Made by a program: the position numbers and the translations under genes. A stretch of 64,000 nt of DNA, taken from NCBI RefSeq assembly GCF_018614655.1, contig NZ_JAGGOG010000004.1, forward strand, positions 248,001 to 312,000. The letters are read 5' to 3'. The stretch comes from Pseudomonas fluorescens (GTDB taxonomy: Bacteria > Pseudomonadota > Gammaproteobacteria > Pseudomonadales > Pseudomonadaceae). How positions within the stretch are numbered: position 1 is the first letter of the stretch; each line of letters begins with the position of its first letter. The notes beneath the pieces were generated by a model that was not told where the DNA came from, searched no databases, and saw only the letters and a list, made by a program, of their open reading frames with translations. Below, one piece after another: positions 54,745-62,577 of the stretch.

Positions 54745-56337
54745 TCACGGCTTGACGCTGACCTTCGAGTAATCCTGGCGCCCAAACGGACTGACCTGAT
54801 ACCCCTCGACACTCTTGTGAGTCAGGGCAAAGGCCGTCGGGTGTGCCAGTGGCAGCCACAGGGCCTGCTGCTGGATTTGCGCCTGGGCCTGCTGATACAG
54901 CTTGCTGCGCACACCCTGTTCACTGGTGGTCTTGCCGGCACCGATCAACTTGTCCAGGCCCGGGTCGCAATAGCGAGCGAAGTTAGTGCCCGATTTCACC
55001 GCTGCGCAGGAGAATTGCGGAGTCAGGAAGTTATCCGGGTCGCCGTTGTCTCCGGACCAGCCCATGAACAACAGGTCGTGCTCGCCGGCCTTGGCGCGGC
55101 GAATCAGTTCGCCCCATTCGATCACGCGGATTTGCGCCTGGATGCCGACCTGCGCCAGGTCTGCCTGTAACAACTGCGCGCCCAAGCTGGGGTTGGGGTT
55201 CAGCAGGCTGCCCGACGGGCGAGTCCAAATGGTGGTCTTGAAACCATCCTTGAACCCGGCTTGCGCCAGCAACGCCTTGGCCTTGGCGACGTCGTGAGGG
55301 TAGCCCGGCAACTCCTTGGCGTAACTCCAGGTGTTGGGCGGGTAAGGGCCATTGGCGGGTTCAGCGGTGTCTTCAAATACGGCTTTGACATAGCTCGCCT
55401 TGTCGAAGGCCAGGTTGATCGCTTGGCGCACCTGTGGTTTGTCCAAAGGCGGGTGCTGGCTATTGATAGCGACGAATGCGGTCATGAAGGCGGGCGTTCT
55501 TTCCACCTTGAGCGTGGCGTCCTGCTGGGCCGCCGTGATGTCCAGGGGCTTGGGTGACAGGGCGATCTGGCATTCGTCACGGCGCAGCTTCTGCAATCGC
55601 ACGTTGGCGTCGGGGGTGATCGCAAAGATCAGGTTATCCACAGCGGGCTTGCCGGCGAAATAGTCCGGGTTGGCCTTGTAGCGAATGGATGCATCTTTCT
55701 GAAAGCGCCCGAAGATGAACGGCCCGGTGCCGATGGGCTGGCTATTGAGTTTTTCCGGGGTGCCGGCCTTGAGCAACTTATCGGCGTATTCGGCTGGATA
55801 GATCGATGCAAAACCCATGCTCAGCGTGGCCAGGAAGGTGGAGTCGGCATGGTCCAGGGTGAAGCGCACGGTCAGTGGGTCCGATGCGTCGATCTTCTTG
55901 ATCAGCGCAGGTAATTGCAGGGATTGTGCGTGGGGGAAGCCGCTCTGGGCGACTTGATGCCATGGGTTGGCCGGGTCCAGCATGCGCTCGAAGCTGAAGC
56001 GCACGTCTTCTGCGGTCAGCGAACGGCTCGGGCTGAAATACCCGGTGCGATGGAATTTCACGTCCGGGTGCAGCTTGAAGGTGTACGTCAGGCCATCGGG
56101 CGATACTTCCCAGCTGTCTGCCAGGCTTGGGACCACCTTGCCGCTGGCGGCATCAAACTCCACCAAGCGGTTCATCAGCACGTCCGCTGAGGCGTTGGTA
56201 GTGGTCAGCGAGTTGTATTGCACCACATCGAACCCCTCGGGGCTGGCCTCGGTGCAGACACTCAGGGTGGTAGCCGCCAAGGCCTGGGAGGCGATAAAAA
56301 GAGGGGCTAGCAATAGCGGTAGGGCAGCGAGGCGCAT
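54745..56337 (-). CDS. ABC transporter periplasmic binding protein, dipeptide type
   Basis: The 530-residue protein has a Sec signal peptide (cleavage after ALA near residue 21) and the family 5 solute-binding pattern: TLSVCTEASPEGFDVVQYNS, DGLTYTFKLHPDVKFHRT (in parts YTFKLHPDVKFH), and NSQPIGTGPFIFGRF. It resembles DppA/OppA-type proteins and, from the Cys in SVCTEASPEGFD and FSCAAVKSGTNFARYC, the DppA group. No permease or ATPase genes are next to it, so it probably uses a transporter encoded elsewhere. Ligand unknown. Confidence 0.9.
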   Translation of the reverse strand: MRLAALPLLLAPLFIASQALAATTLSVCTEASPEGFDVVQYNSLTTTNASADVLMNRLVEFDAASGKVVPSLADSWEVSPDGLTYTFKLHPDVKFHRTGYFSPSRSLTAEDVRFSFERMLDPANPWHQVAQSGFPHAQSLQLPALIKKIDASDPLTVRFTLDHADSTFLATLSMGFASIYPAEYADKLLKAGTPEKLNSQPIGTGPFIFGRFQKDASIRYKANPDYFAGKPAVDNLIFAITPDANVRLQKLRRDECQIALSPKPLDITAAQQDATLKVERTPAFMTAFVAINSQHPPLDKPQVRQAINLAFDKASYVKAVFEDTAEPANGPYPPNTWSYAKELPGYPHDVAKAKALLAQAGFKDGFKTTIWTRPSGSLLNPNPSLGAQLLQADLAQVGIQAQIRVIEWGELIRRAKAGEHDLLFMGWSGDNGDPDNFLTPQFSCAAVKSGTNFARYCDPGLDKLIGAGKTTSEQGVRSKLYQQAQAQIQQQALWLPLAHPTAFALTHKSVEGYQVSPFGRQDYSKVSVKP

Positions 56338-56795
56338 ATTCGGTTTCCTTTGCAGATCGAAGGCCCATCTGCGAGTGCAGTCTGGAAAACGCCTACCGTA
56401 GTAGGCTGATTGATAAATGACTACCCCATTTTTGCCTGTGCTTTTGGCTCAAATGCTGTTTTGATGGCGCTTCAGGTCGTTTTGCCCGGTACCTTGCGGT
56501 ACGCGCAGGCGCTGTAAATCATTCTGTGCGACGAGCGGTCAGCTTCTACAGCAGCCCATCCTGGCAACGGCTCAGGCGTTCATGGGTAAGATTTACGTGG
56601 GTAAAAACACACGGCCTGTTGTTGCAGTGGGGTCTTTCTGGTATAAAGCAGCGCTCTTTTCTAGGGGCCCGGTTCCTTCGCTTGTAGGTGTAGCCGGTAA
56701 GACCCTAAAGAAACGCGGCGCCTGGCGCCAAATGACTGAGAGATTAAGCGGCCAACCCATGCCGGGTTGGGCATGTGGTTTTAGAGGGCTGAGGC
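56338..56795. other. Intergenic region before rpmB
   Basis: This 458 bp region between divergent genes holds the promoter at 56619-56647 and a leader of about 140 nt before rpmB. No further gene was recognised. The start-proximal leader may take part in ribosomal control, but no known structure was identified. Confidence 0.5.
56619..56647 (+). promoter_or_regulatory. Candidate rpmB-rpmG promoter
   Basis: TTGTTG (56619-56624) and TATAAA (56642-56647) are spaced by 17 bp, a good sigma-70 pair, about 150 bp before the rpmB ATG. Confidence 0.6.
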
Positions 56796-57029
56796 ATGTC
56801 GAGAGTCTGTCAAGTTACCGGTAAGGGTCCGGTGACTGGGAATAACATTTCCCACGCAAACAACAAAACCCGTCGTCGTTTCCTGCCGAACCTGCAGCAT
56901 CATCGCTTTTGGGTTGAAGAAGAGAAACGTTTTGTCCGTCTGCGCGTATCTGCCAAAGGCATGCGCATCATCGACAAGCGTGGCATCACTGTCGTGCTCG
57001 CTGAAATGCGCCGCGCTGGCACAATCTAA
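56796..57029 (+). CDS. rpmB: Ribosomal protein L28
   Basis: L28 is a protein of the large ribosomal subunit. The 77-residue product starts [20 protein letters not shown] and has [11 protein letters not shown] and [18 protein letters not shown]. Length and pattern match the gamma-proteobacterial L28. rpmG follows by 11 bp in the usual rpmB-rpmG pair. Confidence 0.98.
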   Translation: MSRVCQVTGKGPVTGNNISHANNKTRRRFLPNLQHHRFWVEEEKRFVRLRVSAKGMRIIDKRGITVVLAEMRRAGTI

Positions 57030-57040
57030 GGAGCTATATC

Positions 57041-57196
57041 ATGCGTGAATTGATTCGAATGATCTCTAGCGCCGGTACTGGTCACTTCTACACTACCGAC
57101 AAGAACAAGCGTACTACCCCGGACAAGCTCGAAAAGAAAATGTTCGACCCGCGCGTTCGCAAGCACGTGATCTACAAAGAAGGCAAAATCAAGTAA
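57041..57196 (+). CDS. rpmG: Ribosomal protein L33
   Basis: This 51-residue gene translates as [20 protein letters not shown], then [16 protein letters not shown] and [13 protein letters not shown], a standard L33. It has no CxxC pairs, so it is the zinc-free form. It has an AAGGAG site 8 nt before ATG and is co-transcribed with rpmB. Confidence 0.98.
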   Translation: MRELIRMISSAGTGHFYTTDKNKRTTPDKLEKKMFDPRVRKHVIYKEGKIK

Positions 57197-57214
57197 TTGG
57201 TTTTCTTTCTTGTG

Positions 57215-57251
57215 AAAAAAAGCCCGTATCTCACGATGCGGGCTTTTTTTT
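57215..57251 (+). terminator. Terminator after rpmG
   Basis: AGCCCGTATC (57221-57230) pairs with GATGCGGGCT (57235-57244), one mismatch, flanked by A-run and an 8-T run. It can act on both strands and lies between rpmG and the convergent I78-type gene. Confidence 0.94.
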
Positions 57252-57267
57252 GTCTGGATAAAGGCAA

Positions 57268-57474
57268 TCAGCCAAAGGTAATGCTTGTTATCGCGTCCTG
57301 ATCATCCATCTCCAGGTTGATCCGCTCCGGGCAATAATCGGTGGTGCCGTAATGGCCAGCCCGCACAGGGCGACCACTTTCCTGCTGCACCTCGTGAAGA
57401 ATGGCCTGTGAGCATTTTTGGCCGATGATGTGCTGAAAATCGTCGATTACCTGTTCATCGGTAAGCCGGTTCAT
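57268..57474 (-). CDS. Small I78-type peptidase inhibitor-like protein
   Basis: This 68-residue protein starts MNRLTDEQVIDDFQHIIGQKC. Its C-terminal part (VRAGHYGTTDYCPERINLEMDD, in parts GTTDYCPERINLEMD) follows the I78 inhibitor pattern, in which a turn segment is followed by DY-P-RLN--LD. It has no signal peptide or lipobox, although many I78 members are exported, so a cytoplasmic role is implied. AGGAGG lies 4 nt before ATG 57474. Two Cys residues (21 and 48, approximate) could be linked. Confidence 0.75.
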   Translation of the reverse strand: MNRLTDEQVIDDFQHIIGQKCSQAILHEVQQESGRPVRAGHYGTTDYCPERINLEMDDQDAITSITFG

Positions 57475-57568
57475 GCTGCCTCCTGCTGTGTTGATCTGTT
57501 GCGCTGCCTTGGGTTCAAGGCGGCGCAACAGAGTCGCGCAAGGTGGGTGGGCCGGGGAGGTAGATAAA

Positions 57569-57931
57569 TCAGGCCTTCTCTTCGAACACTACATAGATCT
57601 TGCGGCACGTCTCCAACACCTCCCAGGTGCCGCTAAAGCCTGCTGGAATCACAAAGCGGTCACCCGCGCGCAACGTCTTGGCGTTGCCGTCGACATCACG
57701 CAGAACCGAAACGCCCTGGACGATCTCGCAGTACTCATGCTCGCTGTAGTTGACCTTCCACTGTCCGACCTCACCTTCCCAGACCCCGGCACTCATTTGA
57801 CCGCACGGACTGTTGTAGTGGTTGTAAATGGTTTGTTCGGGGTCGCCCTTGAGGATTTTTTCCGCAGCCGGGCGGTAGCGATCAGGCTCGGTCTTGGCCT
57901 GGCTGAAGTCGACGATATTCTGAATGTTCAT
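57569..57931 (-). CDS. Cupin-domain protein (DUF861 type)
   Basis: The 120-residue protein is a single cupin: MSAGVWEGEVGQWKVNYSEHEYCEIVQG (in parts GVWEGEVGQWKVNYSEHEYC) and TLRAGDRFVIPAGFSGTWEV are the two cupin blocks of the Cupin_3/DUF861 family. The first metal motif is reduced (EHEYCE), so metal binding is uncertain. The gene is divergent from the aldehyde dehydrogenase gene, 230 bp apart. The ligand is not known; a role in amine or purine breakdown is suggested only by the neighbour. Confidence 0.85.
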   Translation of the reverse strand: MNIQNIVDFSQAKTEPDRYRPAAEKILKGDPEQTIYNHYNSPCGQMSAGVWEGEVGQWKVNYSEHEYCEIVQGVSVLRDVDGNAKTLRAGDRFVIPAGFSGTWEVLETCRKIYVVFEEKA

Positions 57932-58161
57932 GAGCGTGTCCCGTCTGGCGTGCGGTTGGAATGGCCAAAGTCTATGTTTATTAAAATGAACATCGCAAGG
58001 TCGTTTACGACACTTATGTCAAATATATTGAAACATCCCTGGCCGCTGGTTTAGGGTGGCGGGTGCCTTGAGCCAAACAGATGGCTGGCCGGGCAAGAAT
58101 TCTTTGAAGGTACCTGAGTACTCATCAGGCCCTTTGTATTCAATAAGAGGAGGACACTCGC
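57932..58161. promoter_or_regulatory. Divergent region between the cupin and aldehyde dehydrogenase genes
   Basis: This 230 bp AT-rich region must contain the promoters of both genes. It ends in AGAGGAGG just before the dehydrogenase start. No operator or -10/-35 pair could be assigned with confidence. Confidence 0.45.
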
Positions 58162-59655
58162 ATGACCACCCTGACCCGTGCCGACTGGGAACAACGCGCC
58201 AAGGATCTGAAGATCGAAGGCCGCGCCTACATCAATGGCGAATACACCGCCGCCGTTTCCGGCGATACATTCGAATGCGTCAGCCCGGTCGATGGCCGGC
58301 TGCTGACCACCGTTGCCAGCTGCGACGTCGCCGACGCCCAGCGTGCTGTTGAAAATGCCCGCGCCACCTTCAACTCCGGCGTCTGGTCGCGCCTGGCACC
58401 GAGCAAGCGCAAATCCACCATGATCCGTTTCGCGGCACTGCTCAAGGCCAATGCCGAAGAGCTGGCGCTGCTGGAAACCCTGGACATGGGCAAGCCCATC
58501 AGTGACTCCCTGAACATCGACATCCCCGGCGCGGCGCAAGCCCTGAGCTGGAGCGGTGAGGCCATCGACAAGATCTACGACGAAGTCGCCGCCACTCCCC
58601 ATGACCAATTGGGTCTGGTAACCCGCGAGCCGGTCGGTGTGGTCGGCGCGATCGTACCGTGGAACTTCCCGTTGATGATGGCCTGCTGGAAACTCGGGCC
58701 GGCGCTGTCCACCGGTAACTCGGTGATCCTCAAGCCGTCCGAAAAGTCGCCGCTGACGGCCATCCGCATCGCGGCGCTGGCCGTTGAAGCCGGCATTCCG
58801 AAAGGCGTACTCAACGTATTGCCGGGCTACGGCCACACCGTGGGCAATGCCTTGGCGGTGCATATGGACGTCGACACCCTGGTGTTCACCGGTTCCACCA
58901 AGATTGCCAAGCAACTGCTGATCCGCTCCGGCGAGTCGAACATGAAGCGCGTCTGGCTGGAAGCGGGCGGCAAGAGCCCGAACATCGTGTTTGCCGATGC
59001 CCCGGACCTGCAAGCTGCTGCCGAGTCCGCCGCCGGTGCCATTGCTTTCAACCAGGGCGAAGTCTGCACCGCCGGCTCGCGCTTGCTGGTGGAGCGTTCG
59101 ATCAAGGATAAATTCCTGCCCCTGGTGATCGAGGCCCTCAAGGGCTGGAAGCCGGGCAACCCGCTGGACCCGGCCACTACCGTCGGTGCCCTGGTGGACA
59201 CCCAGCAGATGAACACCGTGCTGTCGTACATCGAAGCGGGGCATGGCGATGGCGCCAAGTTGGTGGCCGGTGGCAAGCGGATATTGCAGGAAACAGGCGG
59301 TACCTACGTCGAGCCAACGATTTTCGATGGTGTGACCAACGCTATGCGGATCGCCCAGGAAGAAATCTTCGGCCCGGTACTGTCGGTGATTGCCTTTGAC
59401 AGCGTGGAAGAAGCCATCGAGATTGCCAACGACACCCAATATGGCCTCGCCGCTGCGGTGTGGACGTCGAACATCTCCAAGGCTCACCTGACCGCCAAGG
59501 CGCTGCGCGCCGGTAGCGTGTGGATCAACCAATACGATGGCGGCGACATGACCGCACCGTTCGGTGGTTTCAAGCAGTCGGGCAACGGCCGCGACAAGTC
59601 ACTGCACGCGTTCGACAAGTACACCGAGCTGAAGGCGACCTGGATCAAGTTGTAA
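58162..59655 (+). CDS. kauB: NAD(P)-dependent aldehyde dehydrogenase, KauB/PuuC type
   Basis: The 497-residue protein is a class 3-type aldehyde dehydrogenase. It has VGAIVPWNFPLMMACWKLGPAL (in parts PWNFPLMMACWK), VFTGSTKIAKQLL, LEAGGKSPNIVFADAP with the general-base Glu, and the catalytic Cys in FNQGEVCTAGSRLLVE. In Pseudomonas the KauB/PuuC enzymes oxidise gamma-aminobutyraldehyde-type and other omega-amino aldehydes from polyamine and arginine breakdown. The symbol is by similarity and neighbourhood (cupin, MFS gene), so the exact substrate is an inference. Confidence 0.85.
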   Translation: MTTLTRADWEQRAKDLKIEGRAYINGEYTAAVSGDTFECVSPVDGRLLTTVASCDVADAQRAVENARATFNSGVWSRLAPSKRKSTMIRFAALLKANAEELALLETLDMGKPISDSLNIDIPGAAQALSWSGEAIDKIYDEVAATPHDQLGLVTREPVGVVGAIVPWNFPLMMACWKLGPALSTGNSVILKPSEKSPLTAIRIAALAVEAGIPKGVLNVLPGYGHTVGNALAVHMDVDTLVFTGSTKIAKQLLIRSGESNMKRVWLEAGGKSPNIVFADAPDLQAAAESAAGAIAFNQGEVCTAGSRLLVERSIKDKFLPLVIEALKGWKPGNPLDPATTVGALVDTQQMNTVLSYIEAGHGDGAKLVAGGKRILQETGGTYVEPTIFDGVTNAMRIAQEEIFGPVLSVIAFDSVEEAIEIANDTQYGLAAAVWTSNISKAHLTAKALRAGSVWINQYDGGDMTAPFGGFKQSGNGRDKSLHAFDKYTELKATWIKL

Positions 59656-59680
59656 CTTTCCTGGAAGCACCGCAGGCCTA

Positions 59681-59770
59681 ATGTGGGAGCGGGCTTGCTC
59701 GCGAAAGCGGAGTGTCAGTCGATACATTTTTGACTGGTACACCGCTTTCGCGAGCAAGCCCGCTCCCACA
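59681..59770. repeat. Perfect REP-type inverted repeat pair
   Basis: TGTGGGAGCGGGCTTGCTCG... (59682-59710) is an exact inverted copy of 59742-59770 over 29 bp, 31 bp apart. It separates the aldehyde dehydrogenase and MFS genes and is the cleanest copy of the REP pair in the window. Confidence 0.93.
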
Positions 59771-59811
59771 CTGTTTTGTGTGATCTCTAAATAATCCACA
59801 GGAGCGTGGAA

Positions 59812-60954
59812 ATGCGTTGGGCGACTTACTTCGCCGTTCTGGGCTCGGTACTGAGCGTCGGCCTCGCCTTGGGCGTGAGCATGCCGCTGGTGTCCCTGCG
59901 CCTGGAAAGCTGGGGCTATGGCAGCTTTGCCATTGGTGTGATGGCGGCCATGCCGGCGTTCGGCGTATTGCTGGGGGCCAAGGTCTCCAGTCGGCTGGCT
60001 TCACGCCTGGGAACGGCGAACTTGATGCGCCTGTGCCTGTGGGCCGGGGCCATCTCCATCGGCTTGCTCGCGGTGCTGCCCAGCTACCCGCTGTGGCTAT
60101 TGCTTCGGTTGATGATCGGCGTGGTTCTCACCATCGTGTTTATCCTCGGTGAGAGCTGGATCAACCAGCTTGTAATAGAGCGATGGCGCGGTCGGCTGGT
60201 GGCGCTGTATGGCAGCAGTTATGCCTTGAGCCAGCTGTCGGGGCCGTTGCTGTTGGGTGCCCTGGGGACGGATAACGATGCGGGTATCTGGGTCGGCGTG
60301 GGATTGCTGACCCTTTCGCCGATCCTGCTGCTGGGCCGTTCGGGGGCGCCGACGGCTGAATCCTTCAGCGTAACCCTCGGTGACTTGCTGCGCTTCTGTC
60401 GCGGCTTGCCGGCGATCGCTTGGGCTGTCGCGTTGTTCGCCGCCTTTGAGGCGATGATTCTTACGCTGCTGCCGGTGTATTGCCTGCAACAAGGTTTCAC
60501 CGCCGAGATTGCCCTGGCCATGGTCAGTACCGTGGTGGTGGGCGACGCACTGTTGCAATTGCCCATTGGTGCCCTGGCGGATTACCTCCCCCGGCGCACC
60601 CTGTTTCTAGGCTGTGCGCTGCTGTTGTTGGCGTCGAGCCTGGCGATTCCAGTGTTGATGGATACGCTGCTGATCTGGCCGGTATGGGTGCTGTTCGGTG
60701 CCAGTGCCGGTGGTTTGTTCACCTTGTCGTTGATCCTGATCGGCGAACGCTACCGTGACGATGCGCTGGTGCGCGCTAATGCGCACATTGCACAACTGTG
60801 GGGAATTGGTTGCTTGATCGGGCCATTGGCGGCCGGTGCCGGTAGTCAGTGGATCAGCGGGCATGCCTTGCCGTTGTTGATGGCGGCGGGGGCGTTGGGG
60901 TTGGTGGTGCTGTTGTTGCGCCAGGGAGCATTTGGCGCAACCCAGCCGGCCTAA
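59812..60954 (+). CDS. MFS transporter (YcaD-like)
   Basis: The 380-residue protein has the 12-helix pattern of the major facilitator superfamily, beginning MRWATYFAVLGSVLSVGLALGVSMPLVSLRLES (in parts). The loop after helix 2 (GAKVSSRLASRLGT) fits motif A only loosely. Helix 4/5 has LGESWINQLVIERWRGRLVALYGSSYALSQ (in parts ESWINQLV), typical of the small YcaD/UMF-type group. Substrate unknown. The ATG at 59812 has AGGAG 7 nt upstream. It ends by overlapping the stop of the convergent clsC-type gene. Confidence 0.88.
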   Translation: MRWATYFAVLGSVLSVGLALGVSMPLVSLRLESWGYGSFAIGVMAAMPAFGVLLGAKVSSRLASRLGTANLMRLCLWAGAISIGLLAVLPSYPLWLLLRLMIGVVLTIVFILGESWINQLVIERWRGRLVALYGSSYALSQLSGPLLLGALGTDNDAGIWVGVGLLTLSPILLLGRSGAPTAESFSVTLGDLLRFCRGLPAIAWAVALFAAFEAMILTLLPVYCLQQGFTAEIALAMVSTVVVGDALLQLPIGALADYLPRRTLFLGCALLLLASSLAIPVLMDTLLIWPVWVLFGASAGGLFTLSLILIGERYRDDALVRANAHIAQLWGIGCLIGPLAAGAGSQWISGHALPLLMAAGALGLVVLLLRQGAFGATQPA

Positions 60955-62516
60955 AGCATGCGTTCCAGGCCTACGGTGGTGGCGAACCAGGCGTTGAACC
61001 GGCGCCACCACGTTCCCGGCTCCCGGGTCAGGGTGTGCAGTTGGCCATTATCTTCAGTGATCCACACCACTTGGCCATCCTGCAGTTTCGCCTGATAGCT
61101 CAACTCTGGCGCCATCCCTTCCAGCGCCAGGTTACGCACGTGTTCTGCCAATTCAGGGCTGTCCACCAGAACTCCAACCTCGGTGTTCCACAGCACTGAG
61201 CGTGGGTCGAAGTTGAACGAGCCGATAAACGACTTCTTTCGATCAAAGATCATCGCCTTGCTGTGCAGGCTGGAGTCCGAGCCCCGCAGCGAGCCGCTGC
61301 GAAACAGATGCGGGCCGCTGCCGCCACCGTCTCCCGGTTGGCGGCGCAACTCATAGAGTTTCACCCCGTGTTCCAGCAAGGCCTTGCGATAGGGGGCGTA
61401 GCCGCCGTGGACTGCGGGCACGTCGGTGGCTTCCAGGGAGTTGGTCAGCAAGCTTACCGAAACACCAGCGTCTGCGCGCCCGGTCAGGTACACCAGGCCA
61501 GGTTGCCCAGGCACGAAGTAAGACGAAATCATCATCAGCTCATGGCTGACGCCCTGCAGTTCTGGCGCCAATTGGGTGGTCAGCAGCAACTGTGGATCGG
61601 GGTCGGCCTTGGCCAGGACTTTGCTCGGCGCGTCCCACAACGCCTGGTTCCAGGCCCAGATCAGTTCCCGGCGCCAGATGTCCATGCGCGGTTGGGTTTT
61701 GTAGGTCCTCAAACGGTTGTAGAGGGCATGGTTTTGCTGGCGGGATTCGGCGAGGGAGCCTTCCAACTGCCCCCGAGCGCTGGCCAGATCGCCTTTGGAT
61801 GGGGTGTTGCTGATGAAGTTACCGATCGGCTTGCTAAGTGCGCTGTTCCAGTATTGGTCGAAACTGTGCCCCAACTGTTCCGCCACTGGGCCCACGCTGA
61901 GCATGTCGATATCGGTGAAGTTCAGGTTGGGTTCGGCATCAAAATATTCATCCCCTAGATTGCGCCCGCCGACGATGGCCACGCTGTTATCTGCCAGCCA
62001 TAGCTTGTTGTGCATGCGTCGATGTTGCAGCGACAGGTTGAACAGCCGGCCCACGGTGCGCGTCACCCCGGTACTGCGGCCCAGGTGCAGCGGGTTGAAC
62101 AGGCGAATCTGGATCTGCGGGTGAGCGGCGAGGGTGGCAATGATCTGGTCCAGGCCGTCGCTGGTGGTGTCATCCAGCAAAATGCGCACGCGCACGCCAC
62201 GGTCGGCGGCTTTGAGCAGTTCATCCACCAGCATCCGCGTGCTGATCCCGTCGTGGACGATGTAGTACTGCAAGTCGAGGCTGGCCTGGGCGTTGCGAAT
62301 GAGTTCGGCGCGCGCCATGAACGCTTCGCTGCTGTTGGACAGCAGGCGAAAACCGGAGCGACCTTGATAAGGCGCTGCCTGAGCTTGGATCGAACGGCCG
62401 AAAGAGGAGTTCTTGGCCGGTATCGCATCGCTTGGGACGCGCGATATGTCTACCGTGGCGCAGCCGCCCAGGCCCAGGACCCCTAGCAGGAAAAACGGTA
62501 AAAGCCGTTGGGTCAT
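60951..62516 (-). CDS. Phospholipase D-family lipoprotein, cardiolipin synthase ClsC type
   Basis: The 521-residue product has a lipoprotein signal with lipobox LGGC (Cys19, Ala at +2) and two HKD motifs: HNKLWLADNSVAIVGGRN and HSKAMIFDRKKSFIGSFNFD. This arrangement is that of ClsC/YmdC, which makes cardiolipin from phosphatidylglycerol and phosphatidylethanolamine, usually with a partner YmdB. No such partner is next to it. The lipobox and periplasmic location should be checked against E. coli ClsC. ATG 62516 starts the signal peptide. Confidence 0.88.
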   Translation of the reverse strand: MTQRLLPFFLLGVLGLGGCATVDISRVPSDAIPAKNSSFGRSIQAQAAPYQGRSGFRLLSNSSEAFMARAELIRNAQASLDLQYYIVHDGISTRMLVDELLKAADRGVRVRILLDDTTSDGLDQIIATLAAHPQIQIRLFNPLHLGRSTGVTRTVGRLFNLSLQHRRMHNKLWLADNSVAIVGGRNLGDEYFDAEPNLNFTDIDMLSVGPVAEQLGHSFDQYWNSALSKPIGNFISNTPSKGDLASARGQLEGSLAESRQQNHALYNRLRTYKTQPRMDIWRRELIWAWNQALWDAPSKVLAKADPDPQLLLTTQLAPELQGVSHELMMISSYFVPGQPGLVYLTGRADAGVSVSLLTNSLEATDVPAVHGGYAPYRKALLEHGVKLYELRRQPGDGGGSGPHLFRSGSLRGSDSSLHSKAMIFDRKKSFIGSFNFDPRSVLWNTEVGVLVDSPELAEHVRNLALEGMAPELSYQAKLQDGQVVWITEDNGQLHTLTREPGTWWRRFNAWFATTVGLERML

Positions 62517-62577
62517 CAAGAATGTCGGTTCCGAATCAGGGCGTTGTAAGCATATGACGGATATTCCCTGGGAAAGG

